Assembly: GCA_000708835.1 (NCBI GenBank)
Contig: DF237009.1
Location: 1 to 64,000 of the forward strand
Length of the DNA: 64,000 bases
Direction of reading: 5' to 3'
Source: Klebsormidium nitens
Taxonomy: Eukaryota > Streptophyta > Klebsormidiophyceae > Klebsormidiales > Klebsormidiaceae
Shown here: positions 24,401-41,956 of the stretch, one piece after another
Numbering within the stretch: the stretch's first letter is position 1
Layout of the letters: each line of letters opens with the position of its first letter
The notes under the pieces: generated by a model
Database searches by the model: none
What the model was told of the DNA's origin: nothing
The model's input: the letters and a program-made list of their open reading frames with translations, nothing else
Translations under genes and position numbers: made by a program

Positions 24401-26066
24401 TGGCTGGCGGGCACTCTGATCGAACCTGCCGTGTCGCTGCCAATTGCAAAGTCCACCAGCTTTGCTGCCACCTGAGAGCGGGCGGCAACTCAGCTTCGAG
24501 ATTCGCCGCGATCTAAAAAGCGCGCGAAGTGGGGCGTAGGGCGTCATGCTGGCGGCGTTGTCGGAGAGTGATGATGGCACGACGTAACAAGCTGAGTATC
24601 GTTCAGTAGATTCGACTCATGCGTCCTGAATCAGAACTAAGGTGCGCGTGCACGGGTAGACACTCAGTTCAAGATCATTTGATGCTAACCAGCTTTATTG
24701 TTGATCAATGGGTCGACCCAAATCGAGCCTTCCATATCTTCAATTGCAGATGAAGGCCAGACTAGAATATGAGTTGAGAATGGGGAGTGGAGCTTACGGC
24801 TGCGGCAGAGCCTGAGGACGAACCCCCTGGAATTCTCCCAGGCGCCGCAGGGTTAACTGGAGTGCCGTAGTGGGCGTTCACACCAGTGAGGCTGAAGGCC
24901 ATTTCGTCCATCACTGTCTTGCCGAGGAGGGTCGCACCCGCATTCAAGAGTGCCTGTGAAAAGCCGAATTTGGGGTGAAGATCTCTTTGGCAGGCTGTGA
25001 GATGTGTTCTCTATGGGGTCTAAGATCGACCACTTAGATCAGTAGAAGGCCCCCCAAATGGGGGCGGCAACAAAGGACTGATGGACATCACATGGTGAAG
25101 AGAAGTGATTAGGACCTGTCTGAAAACATTGACGGACAAGAACGAACTTGCAGAGGGAAGGATACTGCTCAGCGCTGGCCTTGTGAACCAGAGTTGGTAT
25201 CAGCAGCCGAACAATGTGTGCTGTTAGGCCCTGTTTGTGCAGGTTAAGCATCTGATACCCCCTGACACCGATGCTGATGAGAGACTACACAAACACCAAC
25301 GCAGCGCTTTCGTCGATATCGGGGCCGCCTTTCTTGACATCGGTCTGCCAAACCCGGTCTCCCCAACCTAAGCATCTGCTGGCTTCAACATGATACCAAG
25401 AAAGGATACGCACAGTATGTCAACGGCAGTGCTCACGTCAACAATTGGGGCCGACTTTTTCGGCACCGCGTGCGTCTTGCGCCACGTCGGGCTGCCGAAC
25501 CCGGTCGGTACGCCCTGGACATCGTACATGTCCTTAAGCGCAAAAGTTAGGCCCCAGAGAGGACCCGTGTCTGCTCCACACACCCAGCAGTCATCGTCGC
25601 TGTGCCGAATGAAGATGTTGTCCTGGAGGCCCTTCAGCTGCGCTGTGGCCATCCCCATCACCCGGCAGATTATGCTCCCGCGTCTAATTGCGGCTCTGGA
25701 GTGTCTGGGAGTGGGACTGGAGAAGGGAGAGGCGTCCCTCTCTCTAGATGTGGCATCGGATTGAGGAATGGATGAGGGGGAAGCGATGGTGTCATAAGAG
25801 TGTGCTCTAATAGAAGCGCAAACATGGCGCCGCGTAGTGGCAGAAAAGTTGCTGAGGTCATCTGAGGGAGCAGAATATGCTGGCCGCTTCAAGACTCTTT
25901 CATGTCCTGGACGCTTTGCATTTGGATTTCGGCCCTGGAAGAGAGGGGATCCAGGAAGGAACGTCGACTGGAAGCCCGAGAGTCCACCAGATTGGCTGCT
26001 GCGAAACGATTCTCTTAGCAAGCTCCCGTTTGTGCAAGAATGTATCGTGCAAGAGCTCGTCGCCAT
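21453..26066 (-). CDS. Amidase-signature protein, AMI1-like
   Basis: Seven exons (25437-26066, 24798-24953, 24318-24471, 23495-23835, 22798-22937, 22100-22265, 21453-21635) give about 589 residues. After an N-terminal extension of about 165 residues, probably a transit peptide plus a Ser/Pro/Arg-rich linker, the protein follows Arabidopsis AMI1, the indole-3-acetamide hydrolase family also related to TOC64. Landmarks are the catalytic Lys in GLTFALKD (K178), the Ser-rich GGSSSGS loop (253-259), and the nucleophile Ser in [12 protein letters not shown] (about S279). AMI1 has DTGG where this protein has DTAG. The Ser-cisSer-Lys triad therefore looks intact. Auxin synthesis from indole-3-acetamide is possible but substrate choice cannot be read here. 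The extension is much longer than in AMI1 (425 residues). It diverges from the Rit1-like gene. Confidence 0.88.
21665..22013. repeat. Degenerate tandem repeat of about 180 bp in an amidase intron
   Basis: Two diverged units, about 21665-21833 and 21845-22013, share GGAAAGAAGGCAGGCAGA-like and GGCTACATCTTGCC-like segments in the same order. They fill most of the last intron. Confidence 0.6.
22379..22847. repeat. Four copies of the donor edge of an amidase exon
   Basis: The end of the exon at 22798-22937 (encoding [13 protein letters not shown]) with its donor is complete at 22791-22847. It recurs at about 22379-22435, 22513-22569 and 22662-22717, each followed by a related intron spacer with GGACGGT and CGCTTTCC motifs. 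The copies lie downstream of the complete exon in the gene's sense. Confidence 0.87.
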
Positions 26067-26614
26067 TATGAGGGCTCTGTTGAAAAAACTTTCAATGCAC
26101 CGTCAGATCATCTTGGATGCTACTTCTTCTATGTGAATCACCGTTCTTGCATAGGTGGGCTTGCTGTCCTAGGACGTTATGTAGCAAAGCGATCTAGATG
26201 CTCAATTGCCACAGCATTGAATGATCCTCCATGCCAGCTTGCGCTCCACTTTCTGAGTTTCTCCATGTTGGTTCATGCCACAGGAGCTCTAGCTCTAGCT
26301 GTGAATTTTGGAAAAACCAATTTCAGCAATTTGACGCGCCATTGCAGGCCTCGTATACGGTGCTCGGAAGGGACAAACCGGGGCCTCGCAAGCGACCATT
26401 GAAGGGCCTCAAAATATCAAGTGTCGCTGTAAACATGCCCGGTAGAAACGGGTTTACTCATGTTATGAGCAGTTTCAGGAGCAGATTACCTGAGCAAAAT
26501 TTCCAATTCTAAGTTTTAAAGTTTAATACCATCCTGCTGCCAGTGCTGGAAAAGCTGGAACGCGGTGGTGCCAAATGGTGGTGCAAGAGCAAGGGTCCAA
26601 CGCATCAAGTGGAG
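26067..26614. promoter_or_regulatory. Shared divergent upstream region
   Basis: These 548 bases separate the amidase ATG (minus) from the Rit1-like ATG (plus). They should contain both promoters and 5' UTRs. No specific motif is assigned. Confidence 0.45.
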
Positions 26615-29600
26615 ATGCAGGCGGAAGACGGGCCTGAAAACCTGAGCATCTACAAGCTCTCGAGGCTGATCAAGCGGGAGCAGAACGACTTGTACAACAG
26701 CCTGCGAAGCATCTATGCGGATTCTCTCTTTGTTTCAGAGATCCGCAGGCAAGTCTAAACTCTCTCTTTAATCTTCAACGCATTTGCAATATAACTTCTA
26801 AGGTGGCTGAAGATCTCGTCTGTGCTGTCAACCGGTTACATCTTCAATAGGTGAACAACGATGTGACTTCAGGAACCAGGTACTTTGTAGGCCTCATTCT
26901 CAACCAAGCCAATCATTTCACCACTTTTCACTGCAAATCTCTAGAGTTGGCCATCCGGTGTGATCTTCAGTATATGATGCAGTATCATACTGCACCACCG
27001 CATACATTTAAACGGTCAAAGTATAAGTTGATAAGTCGTCTATCCAGATGGTGATCATCAGAAATGTCAGCGGCAAGCTCCAAGCTCATTGTATGAACCA
27101 TTTGCCTGCACCACCCTGTCGCACAATCTCCTTTAAACAAAGCCTATCTTGTTTGGCAGGGGTATCAGCTTGAAGGTTTCAGGCTGTGTAAAAGCCTTCA
27201 GCTCTTTCATTTTCTTTTTCACGAACATCAGCGCTGTAGCTCTAGAACGACTTCTGACTGTCGGCCCTTAGAACGACGTCTCTCCCTCCGTCACGAGCGT
27301 CTCTAAGTTCTGCACCAATAGCCAAATGCAAGACTTTTCGCTGTTTGGCAGGCTCTACCCCTCCTTGCCCCTCCTCGCCAACCTACGCTGCGGCATCTGG
27401 TACTCCCCCCACTTCGACGGGAGCTGCTACTTCAAGTCCACAGATGGCCACACCGGCAACTGGTCTTTCAGCTGCACGCGCCTCAACATCCACGTGGCAG
27501 AGCTCGCTGCACGGCATGGGGGGTGCATAATCGTGGACGCAACTCGGAGGGGAAAGAGGTATCCGGATAGCTTATCAAAGACTGTCCCAATATGGTGCTG
27601 CGTTCTCAACCGAGCTCTTGAGGAGATCAGGAGAGAGGAAGGGAGGGGAAGCGAAGCAAAGGCGGGTCCAAAGGGCTTAGCAGAAAGGGGTTTGATTAGA
27701 GAAAGTGGAGAGAGTGAGGAACTGAGGAGAGATACTGGGGGCCGGAGGAGGAGTTTGAGGGAAGATGAAGGAGGGGTGCGAAGCCAAAATGATGAAAGTG
27801 GGGGCCAAAGCGAAGCAAATGAATCAGCGGCGGCTGGTTTCGTTGTCAGCCTGGGCGGGCCCGCGACTACTAATACAGATAGAGACAGGTGCCTTCAGTT
27901 TGGAAGTCAACAGGATAATTCACGGGGGAGGGGGCAGGATCACAAGAAGCAACAAGATGACGCCGGTGAAGACGTCAGCTTGGCTGTCCTTTCCGATAAG
28001 AATCTCGAGGGGAGTGAGCTGGAAGCAGGGTCGGAGGGTGGAATCGCTTCTGGGGCAGTTGAAACGGAGACCGAAACGGGGGAAGAGGCAGAGAAGGTCG
28101 AGGACTGGATGACGTTGCGCCTGCCACTGTGGCTGTCCCCAACCGAAAAGGCGGCGATCGAGAGTCGGGTTGAGGGATGGGTCGAAATCTTGAAAGTGAG
28201 CCGACTGGTTTTCTGCGACGTATACTTGATTGTGCTGGTTTCCATGGTTGCTCGCTTGTACTGTGGCTACCCAGCTGTGGCCGCAGCCACGAGATTGGTG
28301 GCGTTAAAGTCCAACACTGCAGCTGAAAATCTAGCCCGTCAAGGCCCAACCCACAGAACCACTTTCTTCCACCTTCGAATCCTCGTGATCTCAATGACTA
28401 CGAACCTGCGCAGTGGAAAAGTCTGGTTGAGATCCCACACAATTGTGAAGGATTGTTTAAAGTTCGCGAATAAGATTTCGCGAATAAGAGTCCTTGAGAT
28501 CAGGATCCCTAAACCCCAAAACGTCCTGCAGACCTCCGGCGCCGACCTCCGCCCCCTCGCCGGCGCCCTGCGCAAGCCGCTGCGCCCGCTGTGGGTCTCG
28601 CAGCGCACAGTCATCTGGCTCAACGAGGTCGCTGACGTCAGCACGCTGCCCTTCACGCCCGTCATCTGCCTGTCGTCGTCAGACCCGGTGGCACTTCCTG
28701 GCCACGTGGCAGGGGGGGGCTCCGGTTGGAGCTATGTTCCTGGGGCGGGGGACGACGAGGAAAGCTGGTCTCGAGTGAGCGGACTACGTCTGACTTGTAT
28801 CTTTGAATCGACAGAAGATACAAGGCTATCCCGTTTGAGTCGTTGGTAGACACAATTGTCTGCGTTTTGTTGCTTCTGAGTCGCCAGGTGGATCGAATCT
28901 CGGGTTGTTGCTTTTTGAACCGTTGGCGTGTAAGAGCAGCTCGTATTGGGAGCTTCGGAATCGGGAAGCTGCGCCAAAGTGGGTCTACCCTAAAGAAGGA
29001 CGCAAAGGCTTTTCGTGTTCGGGAGCAGATGCCAACGGTGTACAGCGTTCGGGGAACTGGTGACTGGGTCAACGTTTCCTTGGACAGCCGGAATTGCAAT
29101 CAGAAAAATAAAGACTTATAGGATAGGACTGCACTTGCACTCGTATCTCCATGATTGCGCTCAAAGAGGAAGACTCCCGTTCCGCAGGGCCTCAGTCCGG
29201 CGGCATTCTGGCGGAACGTCCACCACATCCTCGACGCGGGGCCGTCCGGATGCAAGGGTGCCGTGGCGCGCCTGGTCGAGGAAGAGCGCGTGCGTGTGGC
29301 GCTGCGCAGCACGGGATTCGGGCCGGTGGCGGAATCCGCGCGAGAGGGTCACCGAGCGGAACGGAAGCTGGACGGAACGGGTGGGGAGAGAGTGCCGGAC
29401 GGCTCGCACGGAGATCCGTACGGAGGGAACAGCATAGGAAGGGAAGGCAGGGAAGGGACGAGAAGAGTTCCGGACCGGAAGAATGGAGTGGCTGGAACGG
29501 AAGAATCTACTGGCGAGGTGGAGAGGCTCTCCGATGAGCCAGGTGGGCGCTCGACAGAGGCGTCGAGAAATGAAAGGGCAGCGCCATCGGTCCGAGGGGA

Positions 29601-32033
29601 GTCAGCGGAGGATGATGTCAGCACGGAAAGGGGCCCATCGCAGAATGCGGGGAGGACGGGAAGCGCCGCGGAGGCGGAGTCCGTACTCAGTCGTTCGGAC
29701 GGGGTTCTGACCGAATCAGTGGGTTCGTACGAGCTGAGTGCGGGTCACCGGTTCCCGCGTCCATCCAGAGATGAAGCACATGCAGATGACGAGAGGAGGG
29801 GTGGTGCCGTGGAATGTTATCCGTACGATGACCGAGGAATGCGTCAATCGGACGGTATCGGACGCGGGGAGCTTGGAGAGGCGGTCGAAGGAAGCTGCGG
29901 ACGGCTGAGCTTCATCGGAAGTACCGGGTTGGCAGTTGGAGGCGCCGCTTGCTGTGAGCGACGTTCTCGAGCACTCTGTTGGCAAATTAGCTTCTTTTGA
30001 CTTTCCTTCTTGCGGGTCGGTTGTTTCTGCTTCAGTTCAGGGGCTCTGAGTCCTTCTGCCACGAGGATAAAGCAACTATGCTTGCCAGTATATCTGCGAA
30101 ATAATCACAGTGTTGGTGAACAAGGCGGCCAGACCGGGGCCGCCGAAGGTATCATGTCCTTCTTTCGTAGCACAGCTTTCGTCTTAAAAATGTTGCTCCT
30201 TTCCATAAAGCTGCAGAATGGCTCGCTGTGTTAGGTTATAAGAACCTGTTGTTCAAGCTGGTAGCTCACAGGCATCCGCTGACGTCGGCTCCGTTGATTT
30301 TCCGAAGCAAGGTCGCCTTGAATTGCTGACGTGGCACCACACCTTCTTTTCAGGCGAAGATCCGGAGGTGTGGCGATTTGTTGACGCCATCCTAGACTGC
30401 TCCCCGGCACCGCACCGTGGGTGCGCAGAAAGAAAGGGGCAGTACGTGCACCTGCCGATTCAGGTGACGGTCATTTCTTCGACCTGATTTTCGCTTCGCG
30501 GGTTGTCAAGGTTCCCTGTGATTTTTATCGGAAGTTGCGGTTAACTTTTTGTTGTCGTGTGGAGTACGGAATCTGATCACGGGTTCATCAGCTAAAGCGC
30601 CGTTACTGACACCAGCTCTGGAAAGCGACATTCTGTCTAAGGGGTAACACATTCTGTTTGGCTCCTTCTTTTGATCAGAAAAGAACCGCTGCTTTAGTGA
30701 GGTACTTCAGGAAGCCCTTCGACCGGATTGATTCCGGTTGACAACCGACTTGTCAACTGCCCTGAAATCTATCGGGTCTTTCTTGTTGCAGGGGTCCAAG
30801 TTCGACCGCCGCTCCCTGGAGCGACACCTCCCGGACGCCGTACGCTTCTGCCGGACGCAATTCGACGTCCAAAACAAAGTGATCATCGTTTGCAAGGACG
30901 GTAAACTTCTGCTTTAACCACATGCGCTCTCCTGCTGAAGCTGATCAAAGCTTTTGGTTCGTGCTTGGTTATTGTTCTGGGGTGGACTCTCGATTTCGGT
31001 GTTTTCGTTCCGGTGTGGTCTGGTGTTTTCGTTCCGATGTCTCCGTGCCGTGTGGGTCGAATTCCGGCCTGTGGTGCTTTGAATTCGGCAGAGTGATCAA
31101 GAGCGAAGATGAGAGGCGACTGTGACTTTGCAAACGGACTCGGCAGATAGGAGAGATTCAAAGGCGGGAAAGTCCTCGGAGTGCAAGAGAGACGTCGCCT
31201 CGTGGGCGGTCCCCTTATGGGCAACAGCAGTCATTGAATGGGCGACGTCAGCCTATTTGTTAATCTGATGTGAAGTCTTTGTCTAGTACCCGGGAGTCTC
31301 CAAAACCAGGAGTTTGAGTGGCGACTCAAGCAGGGGTTGCCACGTGTTTCCAACTCGTTAACTAGGGGAAGTCGTGACCAGGACACCCTTTGTAGGGAGG
31401 CGGAGTCTCTTTCAAAGAGCCTCTTAAAGCTGTGCCTCCTCCCTCATTCGGGCCGGGACAGCTGTACTCTTCGTCGACACCTTGAACAATCCTCTCTGAT
31501 TGGATGCCCGGTCTTGCAGGATATGACGTCAGCGTCTGCGTGTGCCTGGCTGTCCTCTTGTCGTGCTTCGACACGCGAGGTAGATTCACTATCTCGCCTT
31601 TCTTTCGCTACTTCATCTGCATCTCGTTGATTGAAGCACTTCGAGCAAAGGTGAATTGGGCAAGCAGTCTCAGAAGGAAAAAGCTGTTTCCGTTTTGCCG
31701 AGATCCTATGGGCGCTCAACGCGGAAAGCTCAATTCAGAAAGCCGTCTGCATGCGTTCCCGGCTTTTTTGCGGCAACCCTCTACGTTCTTGAAACTGGAA
31801 GTTCTTTTGGGTACCCGACCTTCTACCGAGTTCGATTCCACCGAAAGCTGACCCTGTCCTGTCTGGTGTGTCATCCAGGCAACTACGCACGTGATTGCGA
31901 ACTCAGGCACGTGACAAAGTCTATGGTCCGGCAAGGGCTTGCCTTCCTCTCGTCGTACTATTCCGATGCGCGGCCCTCGAGGGGCAACTTAAAGCAGGTT
32001 TTTCACTTCGTCAATGAGAGCACTGATCTGTAG
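26615..32033 (+). CDS. Rit1-like initiator tRNA 2'-O-ribosylphosphate transferase
   Basis: Eight exons: 26615-26748, 27352-28195, 28532-28774, 29188-29953, 30354-30463, 30792-30900, 31520-31579 and 31879-32033, all in frame, about 806 residues. Rit1 adds 2'-O-ribosyl phosphate to A64 of initiator tRNA-Met, which keeps it out of elongation. Family marks are SIYKLSRLIKR near the N-terminus, the KSTDGHTGNW block (73-82), VDATRRGKR (106-114), PDSLSKTVPIW, FIGSTGLAVG in exon 4, the degenerate phosphatase-like loop VIIVCKDGYDVSV, and the terminal ARPSRGNLKQVF. It is much longer than yeast or plant Rit1 (about 510-520 residues) because of low-complexity acidic insertions in exons 2 and 4. Intron 1 has a GC donor (CAG|GCAAGT). 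ATG 26615 is the first in the exon 1 frame that gives the family N-terminus. Confidence 0.92.
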
Positions 32034-33453
32034 ATCGACAGGATAGGGGAGAGTCGGAGACTGTACAAACTTCAATCGAGTTCGTACGTAACATTGATAC
32101 CGTTGCTTTCATAAATAGCAGGTGTCAAGTATCAAGTCCCAAATCGATAAATGTTTGCCGCGTCGATGAAATGTGACCAATGGGGCGCGCGATCTGGTTC
32201 AATGCCTTGGATGATTGTCTCATTAGTTTTGAGTCGGACTATGGAAAACGCCTTTGAATGCATGCATGCCCGGCAGCTAGGACTCTTGCTTTATCACGTA
32301 ATAAGCCCTCAGTGCTCCGAGTCACCGCCATCAGTTTTGGCACATGTTTAATATGCACCTGCGCGTGAAGAATGAGGCACATTAGATCAACAATCTCAGT
32401 GCGCTCCGCGACATAAAAAACTAATTCTTAGATTGTGCAGTCAATTCTTACATGTGCGTAAGCGTCCACCTAATTGTGCACATCTGGGCAGTAACCTCTG
32501 AAAATTCGGTGGTCACAGTTGCCACAGATTCTTTTCAAATCAGTCGATTCGATTAGATCATGGGCATGTAGAAGCGGAACCATCGCGCGTTTCGGATGGC
32601 GGCAAAATATATGCCATGCATGGTTGTTGACCGGAAACTAGCTTGATGAACGCAGCTTGCAAAAGCTACATCACTGTCACTGCAGCATCATTGCATGAAG
32701 AGATAACTTCTGAACCACTTGTAATCGAAGCACTGACTGCCGAGTAGTGAAGACATACTACTTCCGGCCCAGACTGTCAACAAAACCATGACCGGCCTTT
32801 ATCAAAAGGCTTCAGTGTGATCGAAGGCCTTCAGGACTTCATCTCCGTAAGCAAGTACAACGTTGCCTGGTTTAGAAGACTAGGACTTGAAACAGGCTTT
32901 TTTTGCATCGGCATGGTTAGCAAGACTATGCCAAGCTTAGAGTTAATTTCAACCATGGCATCCGTGATTGAAGTGCACTTAAACTCGCCTCAATCGTCTT
33001 CTGTTAGTTTTGGCAGACGGAAAGTATAGCCAGACTTGATAGGCTCCTCGGGTGCGTAGGCCAGGATAGATGTACAGATTTTATGCGCTTCTGGTTTATG
33101 TTTTTCGTGTTACTGAATAGTAGATCTGACCAACTGCAGCTGTACCAATCAGAAACAGAAGCGTCAGCTTTCTGGAAAGGCACAAAATTTCATTGACTTT
33201 TGGAGGCCACCCCGCCAGTAGGGGGTTGTTCTGTAGGTACAGGCAAATTATCATGGATTACAACTTAGACTCCAAACCATGTGCTCACACCATCCTTTCT
33301 GATACATTCGCACGCTTTGTAATCAGTTTCCGGTGGTCAAGCACTTCAGCTGAACCAGCTGAATCTCCAACAATCTCCAATCTGCATCTCGCACAGCAGA
33401 AGACCGGTCTCACGCAGGAGAAAGAGGGTCTCAAAGAAAGTCACAGCACTTAC
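32034..33453. other. Intergenic interval, no gene assigned
   Basis: About 1.4 kb downstream of the Rit1-like gene. It contains ATGCATGCATGCC at about 32258. I found no coding exon, RNA gene or repeat I can support, although the tentative minus-strand gene beginning near 34620 may extend into its right end. Confidence 0.35.
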
Positions 33454-34620
33454 ATGCAATGACAACCGCTTTCAACCCCAACCCGAAAGTTTTCATGGTG
33501 GTCACGCCCTCATGAGAGCCCTGAAAGTTCTTCAATGCTGCATCCTCTTCAAGAAGCTGCAACAACAAAACTTTAATCATCAGTGCCTTAATCCTGGCCC
33601 GACCATACCCAACATTGAGCCTTGCTGTTCCAAAGATTATTGAGGGCACTGCATCCCGAAGAAGACATCGAACTGAGTAGAGTGCTGGAGACAAGAGTGC
33701 TAAGCAGGACTTGTAGGAACCACGTCAATAGAATAGGTACACCTTGATGCCACCCTCTGATAGTCCGCCTGACTCTCCTTTGTCAATCAAGATGGAGAAG
33801 TCGGTGCAGTAAAACTTGGTATTGTCGAAGCCTGTGATGGGAGAGACCTTGCAAACATGCATTTGAGTGTCCTAAATCCACCAATTGTCAACTGGTGATG
33901 AAGCTCACTATCTGCTCTCTTGCACCATTTGCTTGCATCACTGGTGAGGTTGAAACGCGCCTCCGTGCGACCAATTCCCAGCACCGAGCCCTGGCCAAAC
34001 GGGAGATCACCGGCTGAACAGCCTGCATCGTCGCCTTGTTTCTTGCTTAAGCTCAGCAGTATTTCTGCCACCTAAAAATTCAAAAACTTCAAGATGGGCG
34101 ATGAGAGCACTCAGCAAAGTGCACCGTTCAGCTTTCAATTCATCAAGTGTTTGGGAGCGTTTCAAGAATTCGTTTGCACTCGTTTGCATGCCAGGTACTT
34201 GTATTGCGTTCAGACGCAATCCTACAGAGCTGAGGTTTGCCAAGGTGGGGTTTGTCTGCGTTTGAATGTTGGCCGGACAGGCTGCGCTTTGTTCACTCTC
34301 CTCTCTGTGCGCTGGACATGAACTGTGAAATTTGAATCAGAACAGATGATGGATCAATCTGATCAAGGTGCCAGAACTGGTTCATGATAGGGAACTTTCT
34401 CAAAATTTGCCTGACGGTACTATTCGGAAAATCCGGAATATCATCAAGGTTTACGGCATTTGGATGGGCAAATTTCAATCCCAGACCTCTCTGAAATTGT
34501 ACAGCTGACTTTATAATATCTGTATAAAACTCCTCTGTCTTATAACACAGGATCTGCGCGCAGGTTGTATCTTCAAATTGCTGATTTATTAGCTTTCGTC
34601 GGAAACCTTGGTCCTCCTAC
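33454..34620 (-). CDS. Tentative exons of an unrecognised minus-strand gene
   Basis: Several minus-strand open segments look like exons. 34330-34620 is open for about 100 codons after a TAG acceptor and contains FAHPNAVNLDDIPDFPN. About 34080-34240 contains SANEFLKRSQTLDELKAERC and looks helical. About 33830-34080 starts VAEILLSLSKK. 33743-33831 contains FYCTDFSILIDKGE with good acceptor and donor. 33454-33556 contains KNFQGSHEGVTTMKTFGLGL and ends in a consensus donor. The last two join in frame, but I could not connect all segments with consistent phases, found no convincing start or stop, and do not recognise the family. It could be a genuine small multi-exon gene, divergent to the kinase, or a decayed one. 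Confidence 0.3.
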
Positions 34621-34623
34621 AAG

Positions 34624-39983
<5,360 letters not shown>

Positions 39984-41956
39984 GCCTTGCCATCACGTTC
40001 GCGAATGACTGATTGTGGTTGCAACCGTCGACTATCCTTCGATATTGATTTCCTTGGTCGTATACGCCGTCGCTGGTGAAATAAGCACAATCAAGGATCT
40101 TATTGGTCAGGTAGCCCCGCTGCAAAATGAGTGTACAAATGATAATACAGAGGTCACGGTCTTTTTGACATTCGGAATTGGAGTCTGGATCCATAAATTG
40201 TTTTGGTCAACTGGTATTTCAAGCAATGATCACGCGTTAAACGAGAGCCTATAAAAACGACGTATACCAGACTTGAAATGAATTAGATACGATTAATGGA
40301 CGATCAGTCAGAGTCTCAGTCCCTGCAAGTTATCAGCAACTTACACCAATAATTGCATGCCACGTGCACGCACATCTGTGCATGGGACGTCACATGATCT
40401 TGCACCGTTCGATCACCTAGCTGTTGGGCCGCCATATTTCAAATTATTGTCATTCACTGGCGCATTTTCAACATGCAAATTGCACATGCATACCGGTAGG
40501 TATTCAGTGCAGATCGATCCTCGATACGCACAAGCAACCTATGGTGGGTATCGGCGGTCTCGATCGCGCGACGATCCGGTCACAAATTTGAATCACCGGT
40601 GTGTCGAGTCGCGACAATTACTGTACGCGGTACTGACGACCGTGCAGACCGGTACTTGAGAATCCGGTCCGAGTTCATAAATTAGAATCTGTCTGACAAG
40701 CCGATCGTCAGAAACTTCCGGAGTTTCCGGCGGTACGGTACCGATCAAGTCTGACCGTACGTGAAATTTGAAAATCATGGTTTCGATCGGAAGTTCCGAC
40801 TCGAACCACCCTAGAGTACCGCGGTACCTAACTTGAAAGGAGAGTGCAGAAGATGGAAACGGGAGTGTAGGGAATGGCGCTTTTTAGAAGCAAGCAATGG
40901 CGGCCAACTTTGCAGCCACGATGGTGCTTCTTCCGATTTGTCCTCAACATAACAAGATGTTGGAGCTTCGAAGGAGCCTTCATGACGCTCTCCCAACATT
41001 TTTTTCTGCTTGTCAGAGGTTTTTATAAGCTGCATATGGCTCTTCTTTGCGTGCCAATTTGATGCTCCTCTCAAAGTGTAAAACCTGACACTGTCTAAGA
41101 ATCTCCTCACACTTACTTACGGCCCGGCAAAATTTTTCTGAGTATTTGTACCGCCCGAGTAACATAAACCTGAGTAGCCGTGACGCGAACCGCCGGTAAC
41201 ACTGACGATATTCGATACGCGCTAAATCGATTTTGTGGCGGCCGGAGTCGGAATCGACTCGGCCGGTACCCACCGTAGGTAGCTTGTGCGTTGCATGCGA
41301 GAATTGAACGTACCCACATGTTATACCGTCGTTTGTGTTTGAAAACCGTTCGAGCTAGCGCGCCATGCTTTTGAGGCCGCTAAAATGGCCATGTTGGGCT
41401 GGATTTGTAGCTACTTGATTACTAGGCATAATGAGTATGCACGTCATAATCCGGCTGCATGCAACTTCACGTCGTCATGCACATGCATGTGCTGATTGAT
41501 ATTGTAACTTATTAAGCGAAAGCTTGACCTTGTCGAATCTGCACACTGAATCCTTATACACGCGAGTGATAAATCGTTCGCATCATTGTTCTAGCTATAC
41601 GTACGTAGTCAACTTTAGGGATTGACTAAATTCTTCCCGGCACCTGAACTCCAGTTTGGGCGCAGCTATTCTCGTGGCCTCCTAATGCTGTTTTCCAGTT
41701 GAACACTAATGGTTCTGGTACACACCAAGCGCATATTTGACAACCCATTGGATGAAGGCAGAGGCGCACTCTACCAGTCCGAGGCTGTTGATGAACACAG
41801 CTGAAGCCTGATTCAAGCTTGCAATTTAGATCGTCTGAGTATCTTAGGTTCTAACGCGATCTGTGTCTATTGTACGAGCGACAGTCCTATTCACACATGC
41901 GCCACGCGCATCACACCAATCAATGCACCCCCCAGTTATGACGGAGGTTTTGTAAG
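39984..41956. other. Intergenic interval between convergent genes
   Basis: About 2 kb between the 3' ends of the kinase (+) and DRP5B (-). It contains an inverted-repeat pair (40527-40555 with 41262-41290) and CATGCA-rich DNA near 41440-41490. No coding exon is supported. Confidence 0.45.
40527..41290. repeat. Inverted repeat flanking 0.7 kb
   Basis: The 29 bases at 40527-40555 (CGCACAAGC..GGTGGGTAtCGGC) match the reverse complement of 41262-41290 at 26 of 29 positions. The flanks share weaker CGGTAC-rich similarity. It may mark a decayed non-autonomous element; no transposase or target-site duplication was found. Confidence 0.5.
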
